DNA of 64,000 bases from a virus. Below, piece after piece: positions 9,997 through 18,705 of the stretch (position 1 is the first letter of the stretch; each line of letters starts with the position of its first letter). The translations under genes and the position numbers were made by a program. The stretch lies in the IMG/VR virus record IMGVR_UViG_3300043429_000130, positions 55,643 through 119,642 of that record; one strand, written 5' to 3'. The notes beneath the pieces were generated by a model, which did no database searches, was not told the DNA's origin, and worked only from the letters and a program-made list of their open reading frames with translations.

Positions 9997-11223
9997 TTAT
10001 TTCTTGATGATTACACGATATGCATTAGCAGAAGGAGCTACAGCAAAACTTACAGTTACTGTTGCAGCATCTGTAATTACTACATCTGTAATAACTTCTT
10101 CTAATGTAGTATTATCTTTAATCATGACAATTACATCAATAGTGTTTAAGCCGTGGGAAATAGCATAAGAAGTGCCAGCTCCACCAATGTTTACAGCATA
10201 ACCACCAGTTCTGTTATCTAATAAAGTCTTTAATTTAAGTGGAGTAACAATTGTAGTGTCATCTGTTCCAGCATCAGTCTCTGCTTGTGTTGCAAGTTCT
10301 GCAATACCTGTACGATATTCAGTAGCTGTACGAGCAGATAAACCAGATGGTGTTACTGCCTTTACAGTATCTGTACCAGTTTGTACTTCAATATCAGTTG
10401 CAATGTATACAAGACCTAATACTGTTGTAGTAGCTTGATCTCTATTAGTTTCTAAAACTATCCAATCTGCTTCTGTAATAGATTGAGCTCCATCATTTTT
10501 TGCTACAAAAACATCACCAATATTAACTTTAACTTGTGTAGCAGTATTTGTATTAATTAATCCGGCAGTAGTTGCATACCAGTAATCTCCTTTTTTAATA
10601 ACAGCAGGAGAAGTTACTTGAGGAAATGATGACCATAATGCTACATCCCAACCACCTTCTAAATTACCTAATCCACCAACAACAGTATCAATATAACTTT
10701 TAATTGCTGTAGAAGTAGCTAATGTAGAAGAACTAGAGTTAGCCATATCTGTGATAATAGTAACTTCTGCAGGATTAGCTGTAGCTCCGGATACGTTACC
10801 AATTACTGTTAGATTAGCAATCTGTTGTAACTTATCAAAAGTTACCGCATTAGCGTTAATTTTTACAGTGGTAACTGCAGAGTTAGCAAGTTTACCTGTA
10901 ATAATACCTAAGTCTTTTACTCTTAGACTATCATTATCAATTTCAATTGTAGCATTATCTACGTTTACATCCAACGTGATAACGTCACCGTTAGCTGATG
11001 TTGTAGCTGTTAAACCGCTACCTCCAAGAACATCTTGGATGTCACCTGACATATCAACCCATTGGGTTCCATCCCAGAAGAACATTCTTAATACTGAAGG
11101 AGTAGTGTCAAAATAGATTTGACCAACTACTGGACTTCCCGGTGCACCAGCATTGTTGTGTACCGCTACGTTGATAATCTGGTTTTTGGTGAGGTCCAGA
11201 TTGGTTAAAAACTTTTTAGACAT
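9997..11223 (-). CDS. Virion fibre/adaptor protein
   Basis: 408 residues. The N-terminus (MSKKFLTNLDLTKNQIINV, then YFDTTPSVLRMFFWDGTQW) matches a fibre head-attachment domain that recurs in the next gene upstream. The C-terminus (YAISHGLNTIDVIVMIKD ... VTVSFAVAPSANAYRVIIKK) is a short beta domain often seen at the ends of small fibre proteins. It is followed within 10 bases by the giant fibre gene. Likely a short fibre or an adaptor for the long fibres; no enzymatic motif seen. Confidence 0.7.
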   Translation of the reverse strand: MSKKFLTNLDLTKNQIINVAVHNNAGAPGSPVVGQIYFDTTPSVLRMFFWDGTQWVDMSGDIQDVLGGSGLTATTSANGDVITLDVNVDNATIEIDNDSLRVKDLGIITGKLANSAVTTVKINANAVTFDKLQQIANLTVIGNVSGATANPAEVTIITDMANSSSSTLATSTAIKSYIDTVVGGLGNLEGGWDVALWSSFPQVTSPAVIKKGDYWYATTAGLINTNTATQVKVNIGDVFVAKNDGAQSITEADWIVLETNRDQATTTVLGLVYIATDIEVQTGTDTVKAVTPSGLSARTATEYRTGIAELATQAETDAGTDDTTIVTPLKLKTLLDNRTGGYAVNIGGAGTSYAISHGLNTIDVIVMIKDNTTLEEVITDVVITDAATVTVSFAVAPSANAYRVIIKK

Positions 11224-11241
11224 GGTATATATATTTTACAA

Positions 11242-11769
11242 TTAGTTCAAAAATGCTTTCCCACTAAATGGTGCAGAAAACTTTACTGTTAATGAATTAG
11301 CGTTTATATGCTCCACTTCTCCTATAACTTCTTCATTACTAGAATCTACTATAGAAACAGATGGGTACTTATTTAAGTTGTGTGTAATGTTCCACGTGGA
11401 ACTTGACACGGTCTGATTATGAATATGAGAAAACTTATAACTATCTTGTATAGAAAGATTATCTCTATACGTAAGAGTTATAGTTCTATTTTGTGTATCA
11501 GAAGTAATATCAATTGCTACTACTGTTTTATTAAAAGCCTCCTCTATCTCAGTAATCTGTTCTTGAGATACACTCATCTGATCCCACTGATTACCATCCC
11601 AAGCATATAAAAGATGTAGTGTAGTATCATATACAACAACACCAGCATCACCAGAATTATACCCAGAAGCTAAAGCAATTCTTTCTGCTGTTGTTACAGG
11701 TTGTAACTTAGCATTAAGAATCTGATTTTTGTTAAAATCATAATCTACGTATATCTTCTGTACTGCCAT
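11242..11769 (-). CDS. Small fibre/adaptor protein
   Basis: 175 residues. The N-terminus (YVDYDFNKNQILNAKLQPVT ... LLYAWDGNQWDQMS) parallels the 408-residue neighbour. The C-terminus (STWNITHNLNKYPSVSIVDS ... SGKAFLN) is the same terminal beta module in shorter form. Its start overlaps the stop of the upstream gene by one base, so the two are probably translationally coupled. Probably a virion decoration or short fibre. Confidence 0.65.
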   Translation of the reverse strand: MAVQKIYVDYDFNKNQILNAKLQPVTTAERIALASGYNSGDAGVVVYDTTLHLLYAWDGNQWDQMSVSQEQITEIEEAFNKTVVAIDITSDTQNRTITLTYRDNLSIQDSYKFSHIHNQTVSSSTWNITHNLNKYPSVSIVDSSNEEVIGEVEHINANSLTVKFSAPFSGKAFLN

Positions 11770-12386
11770 TATGATAAGTATGCTCTACCAGCTACGGCTT
11801 GGTTAAATGTAATTGTAACAGTATTATTATCTACATACTGAATAACACCTTGAATATCTACACCTGATAAGTCTTCAGTAGTAATATTAGGTTTAAGTCC
11901 CATACCATGCACAATATTCCATACAGTGGCAGGTGTTTGTTGTGTAAACTCAAATGAGCTATTCTGATTAAAGTTAATAGCTGGGTTTAAGTTAATTCTT
12001 GTTACACAACCACCACTATTTACCTCAATAATATTTTTAGTACCATCACCGTAAGTGTAACCAAAACCTACTTGTTGTGGTGCATCAGCAGATGAAGACT
12101 TATAATAACCAGGACCCCACACATCACTACTTCTATCATATTGTACAGAAGTATCATTTCTATAACTAACTGGTAACCAAGTGGTATAGTTAATATTACT
12201 TTGACACAAAGCTCCTTCATCCTCAATAGCTTGCCAGTCTACAATCTGTTTTCTCATATCAATAAGATCATCATTTAAGTCTGGTCTGCATGAGTTAATA
12301 CCATAACGCATCTGTCTGTACACTCTATTAAGAGAGTCAGCAAACTCTTTATAGTACTTTTCTTTTTTAGGAAGGAGGGTTCTCAT
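11769..12386 (-). CDS. Virion protein with fibre-type C-terminal module
   Basis: 205 residues. The N-terminal half is helical and charged (KEKYYKEFADSLNRVYRQMR). The C-terminal 55 residues (ATVWNIVHGMGLKPNITTED ... GRAYLS) match the terminal module of the next two genes. It overlaps the zinc-ribbon ORF upstream by 20 bases. The architecture suggests a helical anchor joined to a shared beta domain. Function is inferred from position in the fibre block. Confidence 0.6.
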   Translation of the reverse strand: MRTLLPKKEKYYKEFADSLNRVYRQMRYGINSCRPDLNDDLIDMRKQIVDWQAIEDEGALCQSNINYTTWLPVSYRNDTSVQYDRSSDVWGPGYYKSSSADAPQQVGFGYTYGDGTKNIIEVNSGGCVTRINLNPAINFNQNSSFEFTQQTPATVWNIVHGMGLKPNITTEDLSGVDIQGVIQYVDNNTVTITFNQAVAGRAYLS

Positions 12387-12549
12387 TTTGAGTTTCTGTT
12401 TTAGTATTTAAAGCAGCCATTAAAGCTTGTGCATTAATCTGAATCTCATAAGATGAAATACAGTTAGCACATACTCTTGTTCCGTTAGATGCTATTCTGT
12501 CTTGGCATCCACAAGTAATAGTAGTTCCGCAATTTGTACAAGTTCTCAT
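12367..12549 (-). CDS. Small zinc-ribbon protein
   Basis: 60 residues with cysteines spaced CTNCGTTITCGCQDR ... CANC, consistent with one bound zinc. The start lies behind an AAAAACCAACATAT leader, of the AAACCAA type found before other genes of this phage. It overlaps the next gene by 20 bases. Role unknown. Confidence 0.6.
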   Translation of the reverse strand: MRTCTNCGTTITCGCQDRIASNGTRVCANCISSYEIQINAQALMAALNTKTETQNENPPS

Positions 12550-12577
12550 ATATGTTGGTTTTTATGAAATCTTTATT

Positions 12578-13123
12578 CTAAGCACACTCTGAAGCGTACT
12601 TGTTTAGCTTCTTCTGAGCATACATCAATAGTTCCATACCAGCAGATGGTTCATGACAATACTCAACTTTAGCTTTAGCTGCGTCAATAAAACTTTTAAT
12701 AAGACGTAGCTCTTCTAGTTTATCTTTAACATCAGCATCTGGTTCACAGGCTGACATTTCTAGATCACAAAGTAAGTTAAAATATTTATTAGTTGTTTGT
12801 GTTGTGCGTAAATGATTATATTCTACGAACACATTTGTATTAGGACTAACAGAATAGTTAATCACATAAATACCATCAGGTAAAGGCTGAGAGGCTTCTG
12901 TACAAGAAGTACGTTGTAAACCTAAACTACATGCGTTTAGAACGATGTTAAAGTTAGGTAACACCTCAATACCTACAGGTAGATTAAACCCGGGAGAAGT
13001 AATTCTTAATGCTCCACAGTCTACAGGCAGACCATCTGCGTAGATACTAGTGTCAAAAAGACGTAAAACCTTGATATTGTTGGTATCAGGCAGCTCTAAA
13101 CTTAGCTGGTGTTTGCTTGCCAT
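12578..13123 (-). CDS. Unknown virion-block protein
   Basis: 181 residues, not recognised. The N-terminal two thirds look beta-rich and contain five cysteines. The C-terminal third is helical (DVKDKLEELRLIKSFIDAAK). It starts downstream of the terminator closing the abundant structural gene, so it probably has its own promoter in the short spacer. Its place between structural and fibre genes suggests a minor virion or assembly role. Confidence 0.55.
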   Translation of the reverse strand: MASKHQLSLELPDTNNIKVLRLFDTSIYADGLPVDCGALRITSPGFNLPVGIEVLPNFNIVLNACSLGLQRTSCTEASQPLPDGIYVINYSVSPNTNVFVEYNHLRTTQTTNKYFNLLCDLEMSACEPDADVKDKLEELRLIKSFIDAAKAKVEYCHEPSAGMELLMYAQKKLNKYASECA

Positions 13124-13201
13124 AATAATAAACTTTAAATATTTATATAGATTGGAGAATACAAGTTCTCAATAATAATATACTAATTTTTTGGGACATG
13201 T

Positions 13202-13240
13202 CCAAAAAACAAAAAGGGAGGGACGTGTGTCCTCTCCCTT
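13202..13240 (-). terminator. Rho-independent terminator after the 448-residue structural gene
   Basis: On the minus strand a GC-rich stem (AAGGGAG-AGGAC, with one bulged base, loop ACAC) is followed by TTTTTGTTTTTTGG. It closes the transcript of the structural gene starting at 14,611. A second small palindrome, GGACATGTCC, overlaps the T tract. Confidence 0.8.
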
Positions 13241-13264
13241 AGTGTTTAGATATTCTTAATATCC

Positions 13265-14611
13265 TTATACAGTCTCTAAAGATACTGCGTTACCAGCCGC
13301 ACTTGCACTTGCTGCAATGAAGTTAGTAATTGAGTCAGTGTTAGTACCAGCAGGTACGTGAACCACGATCAAATACTGATCATTATCAAAAGTACTAGTA
13401 GGGTTGTTAAAACGTGGAACGTTGTGTAAGATCAATACTTGATCATACAAACCGCTACGGTTAACAGTTGCCAAAGCTGGATCAGCTTCAATCTCACGCA
13501 TACGTAAGCTATCTACACGAGAGCTATCAGGATATGCATGCTGTAAGTAACGACCATCTAAGATCAACTCACGTAATACAGTTTCACCAACACCAGATGC
13601 TTGCTTAGGAGCTTTTGTTTCTGATACAGTGATACATTCTACTTTACAAGGCTCACCAGACTCGTCTACTACAGAAGCGTAGATAAACAAAGGCTCAAGA
13701 TCATACTTGTCAGTAGGAGTGAACGTACAGTTACCAAAAGTTGTGTCTACATAAGCAGCAACAATATCCAAGTGAGAGTTTACAGATCCCAAGCTAGAAG
13801 TAGCAGGAGTGTAACCAGCAGTAGTTTGTGCAGTAAATACTGCAGCATTACCGTTTGTAGAGCTAACTGCAGCAACAGAAAGAACTACGTTTGCATTACC
13901 AGAAGACGCTGAGTCAGCAGCACCAACACTTACAACAATGCTATTAGGAGCTAAAGAAGCATGAACTACTTTTTCACCAACTTGGAAAAGAGCAGCATCA
14001 GCGTTTGCTACAGCAATAGTTGCAGAACCTGAAGTAGGATCAATAGCTACAGAAGCTGTAGTTTCTAACCATACTTTAGCTTGAACGAAATCTTTCAACA
14101 AAGGAGCTTCGTTGATCTGATCAGCCCATTTCAAAAGAGCCACAGTGTGATCAATTGCAGCATTGTTTACATCACAGCATCCTGTGTAAGCATCCAATGT
14201 TTTGTACAACTGGTGGTTCAAGAAACGGAGAGCAGGAGAACCTTTAACATCAAGACGTAGACGGATAGTGCTGTCACAAGCAAGACCTGCACAAGCATTA
14301 GCTTCTACTTTGATAATTTGGTTCTGAGCTACATCAGAAGTCACCTTGATAAGGCGGCTGATGTACTTAGGGTTGATAGCTTTAGACTTCTTAGACTCTT
14401 TGTAACCACCGTGAACGGGGCCAATTTTGTCTGAAGCAAAACGACTACCTTCAGCTAAGATAAATGGAGCAGCTTGTGCAGAAACTACTTGGAAAGTCTT
14501 GGCATCAAAGAAACCAATCTGTCCAGCAGTCAAAGCAGCAGTTGATCCTGAGCTAGCAAGAGTTGTGCTAGCAGGCAAGAATGACTTGCGGAATGCATTA
14601 GGAAAATACAT
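13265..14611 (-). CDS. Abundant virion structural protein (tail or capsid accessory)
   Basis: 448 residues. The coding sequence is less AT-rich than its neighbours and uses many C-ending codons, as expected for a highly expressed gene. It has its own terminator and a 5' leader almost the same as that of the major capsid gene (12 identical bases, TTTAAAGGGTTA on the plus strand). The middle (about 180-290) is Ala/Ser/Val-rich and low in complexity, perhaps an inserted Ig-like domain. No sheath, tube or capsid motif is certain. Position after the connectors suggests a major tail protein. Confidence 0.6.
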   Translation of the reverse strand: MYFPNAFRKSFLPASTTLASSGSTAALTAGQIGFFDAKTFQVVSAQAAPFILAEGSRFASDKIGPVHGGYKESKKSKAINPKYISRLIKVTSDVAQNQIIKVEANACAGLACDSTIRLRLDVKGSPALRFLNHQLYKTLDAYTGCCDVNNAAIDHTVALLKWADQINEAPLLKDFVQAKVWLETTASVAIDPTSGSATIAVANADAALFQVGEKVVHASLAPNSIVVSVGAADSASSGNANVVLSVAAVSSTNGNAAVFTAQTTAGYTPATSSLGSVNSHLDIVAAYVDTTFGNCTFTPTDKYDLEPLFIYASVVDESGEPCKVECITVSETKAPKQASGVGETVLRELILDGRYLQHAYPDSSRVDSLRMREIEADPALATVNRSGLYDQVLILHNVPRFNNPTSTFDNDQYLIVVHVPAGTNTDSITNFIAASASAAGNAVSLETV

Positions 14612-14654
14612 AGGGCTTTAATTTAAAGGGTTATAAATAAATAAAAAACAAATT

Positions 14655-15068
14655 TTAACTTAAAAACATTAACTTATACTTGGTTGCAGAGATTAAACTT
14701 TTCACCTCATCTAGTTGGTTTGTTACTTCTGAGAAAGGCATAATCTTTTGTAACTCAACAACTTCTGTATATAGTTCTTTCATGTGAGAGATTGCTTCCT
14801 GTACAGATCCGCACTTATACGGTGTTACTGTTGGAAAGTCTAGAAGCTTCTCACGAGCTCCTTGATACTGTTCTGCAACAGCATCTACTAAATCTGGCAT
14901 TCCATCATAAAACTCATTAAGAGCTTTATGTACTGAAAAAGAACCAGGTCCAGTAATCTTTAAATGCAACTGGTGCATACTTGTTGTAAGAGCTTGAGCA
15001 TGAGCCAACATTGCTGCTGTTTCCATGCAAGGTCCCATAGGTCCAGGTCTTTGTAACTTCTGTATCAT
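14655..15068 (-). CDS. Unknown head-tail region protein
   Basis: 137 residues, largely helical. It overlaps the upstream gene by one base (start/stop coupling). The N-terminus (QRPGPMGPCMETAAMLAHAQ) and the small size fit a head completion or connector protein. No recognised motif. Confidence 0.55.
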   Translation of the reverse strand: MIQKLQRPGPMGPCMETAAMLAHAQALTTSMHQLHLKITGPGSFSVHKALNEFYDGMPDLVDAVAEQYQGAREKLLDFPTVTPYKCGSVQEAISHMKELYTEVVELQKIMPFSEVTNQLDEVKSLISATKYKLMFLS

Positions 15069-15772
15069 TAACTATTTCTTTGTGCGTTTTGTACTTCTCT
15101 CTGATACTGGTTCATAGACTCTATATCACCTGCTAAAATAGCAGCAGCTTCGTCTACTAAAATCTCACAAATGTCATCCTTTAACTCACACTCTACATTA
15201 GTTGTATACGTTTGTCCTGTAGAAATGTTACTACAACCTAAGATTTGAATATCTTTTGGCTTTCTATAGTATACAAGCTTAGTATCATGTACAGTAAATA
15301 AACCGTTTGTATAGATTCTAATCTTATCTCCAAATATTGTACAGAAAGTTTCAGCCCATTCAAAAGAAGGTGACTTAAAACTATCTGCTAATAAAATGTC
15401 AACGTTAGCTTCTTCAGCTTGGTATACAGTAGACAAAACTCTTTTTGGGCAGCAGTCATTCTTTATATTAGCACTAACTCTTACAAAATGTAAATAGTTA
15501 GCTGGAATAGCAACTGTTTCAAAAAACTTTGGCTTCTCATCACCTCTTAAGTCAACCTCATTTAGTAATATCTGAAGATCATCAACAACTGTTACACTCT
15601 GTTCTGAAGACTCTTTAAGAGCATTTAACCCATGAAGACGTCTACGTACCCATTCAAGTTGAGCCTTATTAAAAGCCTCTTGGATCATCCAACACTCAAT
15701 GTTGTCATAATCAAAAGAGCCAAGCTTATTAAGCCTCTGCTTTATCTTTATCTGTAACAGGTTGTTGTTCAT
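15068..15772 (-). CDS. Putative head-tail connector/adaptor
   Basis: 234 residues. The helical N-terminus (DNIECWMIQEAFNKAQLEWV) and the C-terminal ILVDEAAAILAGDIESMNQY segment resemble adaptor proteins that bind under the portal in tailed phages. The order scaffold, capsid, this gene, abundant tail-type protein supports the call. Evidence is fold-like pattern and synteny only. Confidence 0.5.
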   Translation of the reverse strand: MNNNLLQIKIKQRLNKLGSFDYDNIECWMIQEAFNKAQLEWVRRRLHGLNALKESSEQSVTVVDDLQILLNEVDLRGDEKPKFFETVAIPANYLHFVRVSANIKNDCCPKRVLSTVYQAEEANVDILLADSFKSPSFEWAETFCTIFGDKIRIYTNGLFTVHDTKLVYYRKPKDIQILGCSNISTGQTYTTNVECELKDDICEILVDEAAAILAGDIESMNQYQREVQNAQRNS

Positions 15773-15783
15773 ATTTTATAAAG

Positions 15784-15818
15784 ACCTGGGTGCTGTTCTT
15801 AAGGGAAGCAACCCAGGT
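15784..15818 (-). terminator. Intergenic hairpin, possible attenuator
   Basis: A perfect 8-bp stem ACCTGGGT/ACCCAGGT with a 19-base loop lies between the 338-residue gene and the connector gene. On the minus strand it is followed by CTTTATAAAAT, so a full T tract is missing. It may reduce rather than stop read-through. Confidence 0.5.
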
Positions 15819-15825
15819 ACTGTTT

Positions 15826-16842
15826 TTACTGGTTCCAGTACTTCTCTACCTTCTTTGTTAAATCTACCAAGATCTCTTCATTCAAAGGGTTCTTTAAGTA
15901 TTCTACACAATCACTAGGAGTACGTCCTAACATTGTTGTAGTTTCCATGTGGTAGATAAACCCGTCAGCCTTAGTTGCAATAAACTTATAATATGTACAG
16001 TCTTTTACAATAGCTCTAATCTTTAATGTTTCCATATCAAGAGTAGCAACATCTAAGAATCTCTGAGCGGTTTTACGCTTATCTTTCTCTACAAGATCAC
16101 CGTTAATATACTTATCCATGTTGTCATAGACAATATCATTTGGTGTAGACTTCTTATACTGAGCACTGTTAGGGTCTAACACTTTTGCTACGTATAGAAG
16201 CTTGTTCTGGTTCTTGTCAAATAACTTCTGAAGTTCAGCTAACGCCTTATTACGCATCTTCTTAACTTCTGTTTGTACTGATGCAGTTTCTTCTAGCTTA
16301 TCTAAATAAAACTTAGGAGGAACTGGCATTCTGCGTGCTTCTTCTAAGCTCTTAGCTACGATTGAGAAACCTCCTGCTTCAATAGCATACAATCTAATTA
16401 GATCATATGGATCTTTATCAGGTTCTAAATACGTTGGCTCGTTACCACATCTAATCTTGATCTTGTCCCAGAAAGCTGAATTATCAGGTTTCATCAACTT
16501 AATCTTATTCCAGAAGTTTTCATCTGTTGGATCTACTACGTTAGCTGCTAGTTCTTTTTCCAACTGTGCAACCACTGCTCTGATCTGCTTAACTTTAGCT
16601 TCTTGATCTTCTGCAGGTAGTCCTTTAACGTCTGGAGAAAACTCATTTAATCCAGTGATGTATCTTACGATACCGTTAATCTCTAGACAAGCTAATTGTT
16701 CCTCGTGGAACGCTCCGTCAAAAAGACTTAATCCGTACTTCTGTAGTCCCATATTATCTACCATTGGATCAAAGAATGGTCTAATAGCAATAGTGGACTT
16801 CTTGTTCTGTGGATACTTCTCCACGATGGTTACTCCGCTCAT
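15826..16842 (-). CDS. Unknown virion-block protein downstream of the capsid gene
   Basis: 338 residues, charged and mostly helical in the middle (EAKVKQIRAVVAQLEKELAA). No family recognised. Its ATG follows a double AAACCAAAC leader, unlike the capsid gene upstream, from which it is separated by a structured spacer. Its position directly after the capsid gene suggests a virion or maturation role. Confidence 0.55.
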   Translation of the reverse strand: MSGVTIVEKYPQNKKSTIAIRPFFDPMVDNMGLQKYGLSLFDGAFHEEQLACLEINGIVRYITGLNEFSPDVKGLPAEDQEAKVKQIRAVVAQLEKELAANVVDPTDENFWNKIKLMKPDNSAFWDKIKIRCGNEPTYLEPDKDPYDLIRLYAIEAGGFSIVAKSLEEARRMPVPPKFYLDKLEETASVQTEVKKMRNKALAELQKLFDKNQNKLLYVAKVLDPNSAQYKKSTPNDIVYDNMDKYINGDLVEKDKRKTAQRFLDVATLDMETLKIRAIVKDCTYYKFIATKADGFIYHMETTTMLGRTPSDCVEYLKNPLNEEILVDLTKKVEKYWNQ

Positions 16843-16901
16843 GTTTGGTTTGTTTGGTTTTTACTATAACTGGTCACAATATATGACCTTTTATATTTAG
16901 A

Positions 16902-17024
16902 ACCTATTGAGAGTTGCAAGCTCCCCATGTGATCATCATGGTATGCGTACAATAGGTGGCCTGCAGAGACTATCTACAGGGTGGCACTGTTGTACCTTTT
17001 GGCAGGGGATTTTAACCCCCTGCC
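16902..17024 (-). ncRNA. Structured spacer downstream of the major capsid gene
   Basis: Four helices fit in about 120 bases. ACCTATTG (16902-16909) pairs with CAATAGGT (16950-16957), enclosing CCATG/CATGG (16925-16941). CCTGTAG/CTGCAGG pairs with a U-G wobble only on the minus strand (16960-16980). GGCAGGGG pairs with CCCCTGCC (17001-17024) next to the capsid stop. The last may be the capsid terminator, though its T tract is poor on the minus strand. The rest could protect the transcript end or be a small RNA. Confidence 0.5.
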
Positions 17025-17038
17025 TCAGATACTATTTT

Positions 17039-18658
17039 TTAGAATGATCCTCCAGTAACTGGGTTTCTCATAACAATCTTCAACACCTTGGTTGGGTCTT
17101 TAACCCAGATAGCTGGCATTGTTTGTGTCATGAATACACGGTAACCGTTGAACTGTCCAGAAGACTGGAAGCCTTGAGTACGACCCATGTAGTCCATTGT
17201 ACCGTTTTGGTAGAACCACTTCAATTGATTATCCCAAGATAACTTCAACAAGAAGATGTTGTCGTTAGTATTCTCAGTAATATCAAAGATAATGAAATTA
17301 TAAGAAGATAGAGGGAAACCATCAATGATTGGGTTCTCAATATCATTAGTGTGGATGTTATCAAACGCTGGGTTCAATACAAACTTAACGTTAGCCAAGA
17401 ACGGAATAACGTATTGAGTGTATGCAAAACCAAAGTTTAGATCCATACCTTTACCAGTGATAGCTCCTACTTCTGATGCATTGATTACCAAGCCAGAGTT
17501 AATAGCTTCACGCTTAATAGCCTCGTTAACAAGCTTCATACCACCAAGTCCAGTTTGTACAACCAACTCACGCTTAGGATCTGGACCTTGGAACTCAACT
17601 TTACCATTAAAGAAGTTGAAGATCTCAGACTTAAACAAGTCTAGGTTGAATGAACCTTTGTTGTAAATACGCTTGTAAGAGTTATCAAGCTGCTTCCAAA
17701 GACCTACAGATAGACGGATATCATCTGGACCATCTTGCTTAACTTTACCACCTTGACCCCACATTAAGTAAGTTTCAATGTCGTTAGCAATCTTAGTCAA
17801 ATGAGCTGCTTCCATAGAAGTTAAGAATGTACGAGTAAGCTGTCCTGATTCGTAAGCTTTCTTTACATAATCTTTACCCATTTTAGAAGCCATTGTCTCT
17901 AAAGAAGAAACAGAAGGATCAACATTCTTGTCAAAGTTTCTCCACATTTCAATAACTGGAACTGTACCGTCAGCTTTCATACCACCTTTCATCATTAAGT
18001 CAGCTCTAGAGCTTACAGAATAATGAACGTGAGCTTCAGCACCACCTACATAGTTGTAGAATTCACGGAATCCAGCGTTGATGTTACCAATGTCAGAGAA
18101 TCTTTCACCGTACTCACCACGAGCAGAACCTTTACGGAACACCTTAGTACCAACTTTCAAGTACTTGTTATCCAAATACTTAGCATTGTCGTTGTTTACT
18201 AACTGTACAGTGTAGATGAAACCGTCACCAGCTGGGATAATATCGTCAGCAGTGATGTACATTTCAACACCATTGTACTTGTCATAAGTGATGATATCAC
18301 CATGACCAAAAGAACGCTTATTAATTTTAATCTTGAAGGTCTGACCATCAATACCTTTAGTGGCATTAGCTGATTCAATATCTTCTGTAATGTATGGAAG
18401 ATCCTGCGTTACTGGAATCTGCCACTTGTACTCACCACGTGCGTTATCTACAGAGATAACGTTCTTACCGCCAAAGCTAGACATCTGGTACAAAGGCATT
18501 TCTACTTTTTGTGCCATAGCCCATAAATCCACAGGACCTAAATCAGTAGGTTCTGCTGACTTCAGCAAGTTTGAAAGGTGGTAGCTGTCTACGTGCGAGC
18601 TAGTCTGATAGCTGGTATCTCGTAGAAATATACCATTGTTCAAAACTGGAGTTGCCAT
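17039..18658 (-). CDS. Major capsid protein
   Basis: 539 residues, encoded after scaffold and portal as in most tailed phages. The gene is less AT-rich than its surroundings and rich in C-ending codons, as expected for the most abundant virion protein. A dedicated leader shared with the 448-residue structural gene precedes it. The start (MATPVLNNGIFLRDTSYQTS) and terminal region (FQSSGQFNGYRVFMTQTMPA) show no enzymatic motifs. An HK97 fold is expected from context rather than seen. Confidence 0.8.
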   Translation of the reverse strand: MATPVLNNGIFLRDTSYQTSSHVDSYHLSNLLKSAEPTDLGPVDLWAMAQKVEMPLYQMSSFGGKNVISVDNARGEYKWQIPVTQDLPYITEDIESANATKGIDGQTFKIKINKRSFGHGDIITYDKYNGVEMYITADDIIPAGDGFIYTVQLVNNDNAKYLDNKYLKVGTKVFRKGSARGEYGERFSDIGNINAGFREFYNYVGGAEAHVHYSVSSRADLMMKGGMKADGTVPVIEMWRNFDKNVDPSVSSLETMASKMGKDYVKKAYESGQLTRTFLTSMEAAHLTKIANDIETYLMWGQGGKVKQDGPDDIRLSVGLWKQLDNSYKRIYNKGSFNLDLFKSEIFNFFNGKVEFQGPDPKRELVVQTGLGGMKLVNEAIKREAINSGLVINASEVGAITGKGMDLNFGFAYTQYVIPFLANVKFVLNPAFDNIHTNDIENPIIDGFPLSSYNFIIFDITENTNDNIFLLKLSWDNQLKWFYQNGTMDYMGRTQGFQSSGQFNGYRVFMTQTMPAIWVKDPTKVLKIVMRNPVTGGSF

Positions 18659-18705
18659 AAGGCTTTTAAATTTAAAGGGTTAATAATAAAATAAGTTAAT
18701 GTAAA

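Noticed and set aside
10256-11116. Plus-strand frames opposite the fibre genes
   Set aside because: Shadows of Thr/Ala/Val-rich coding on the minus strand; hydrophobic low-complexity translations.
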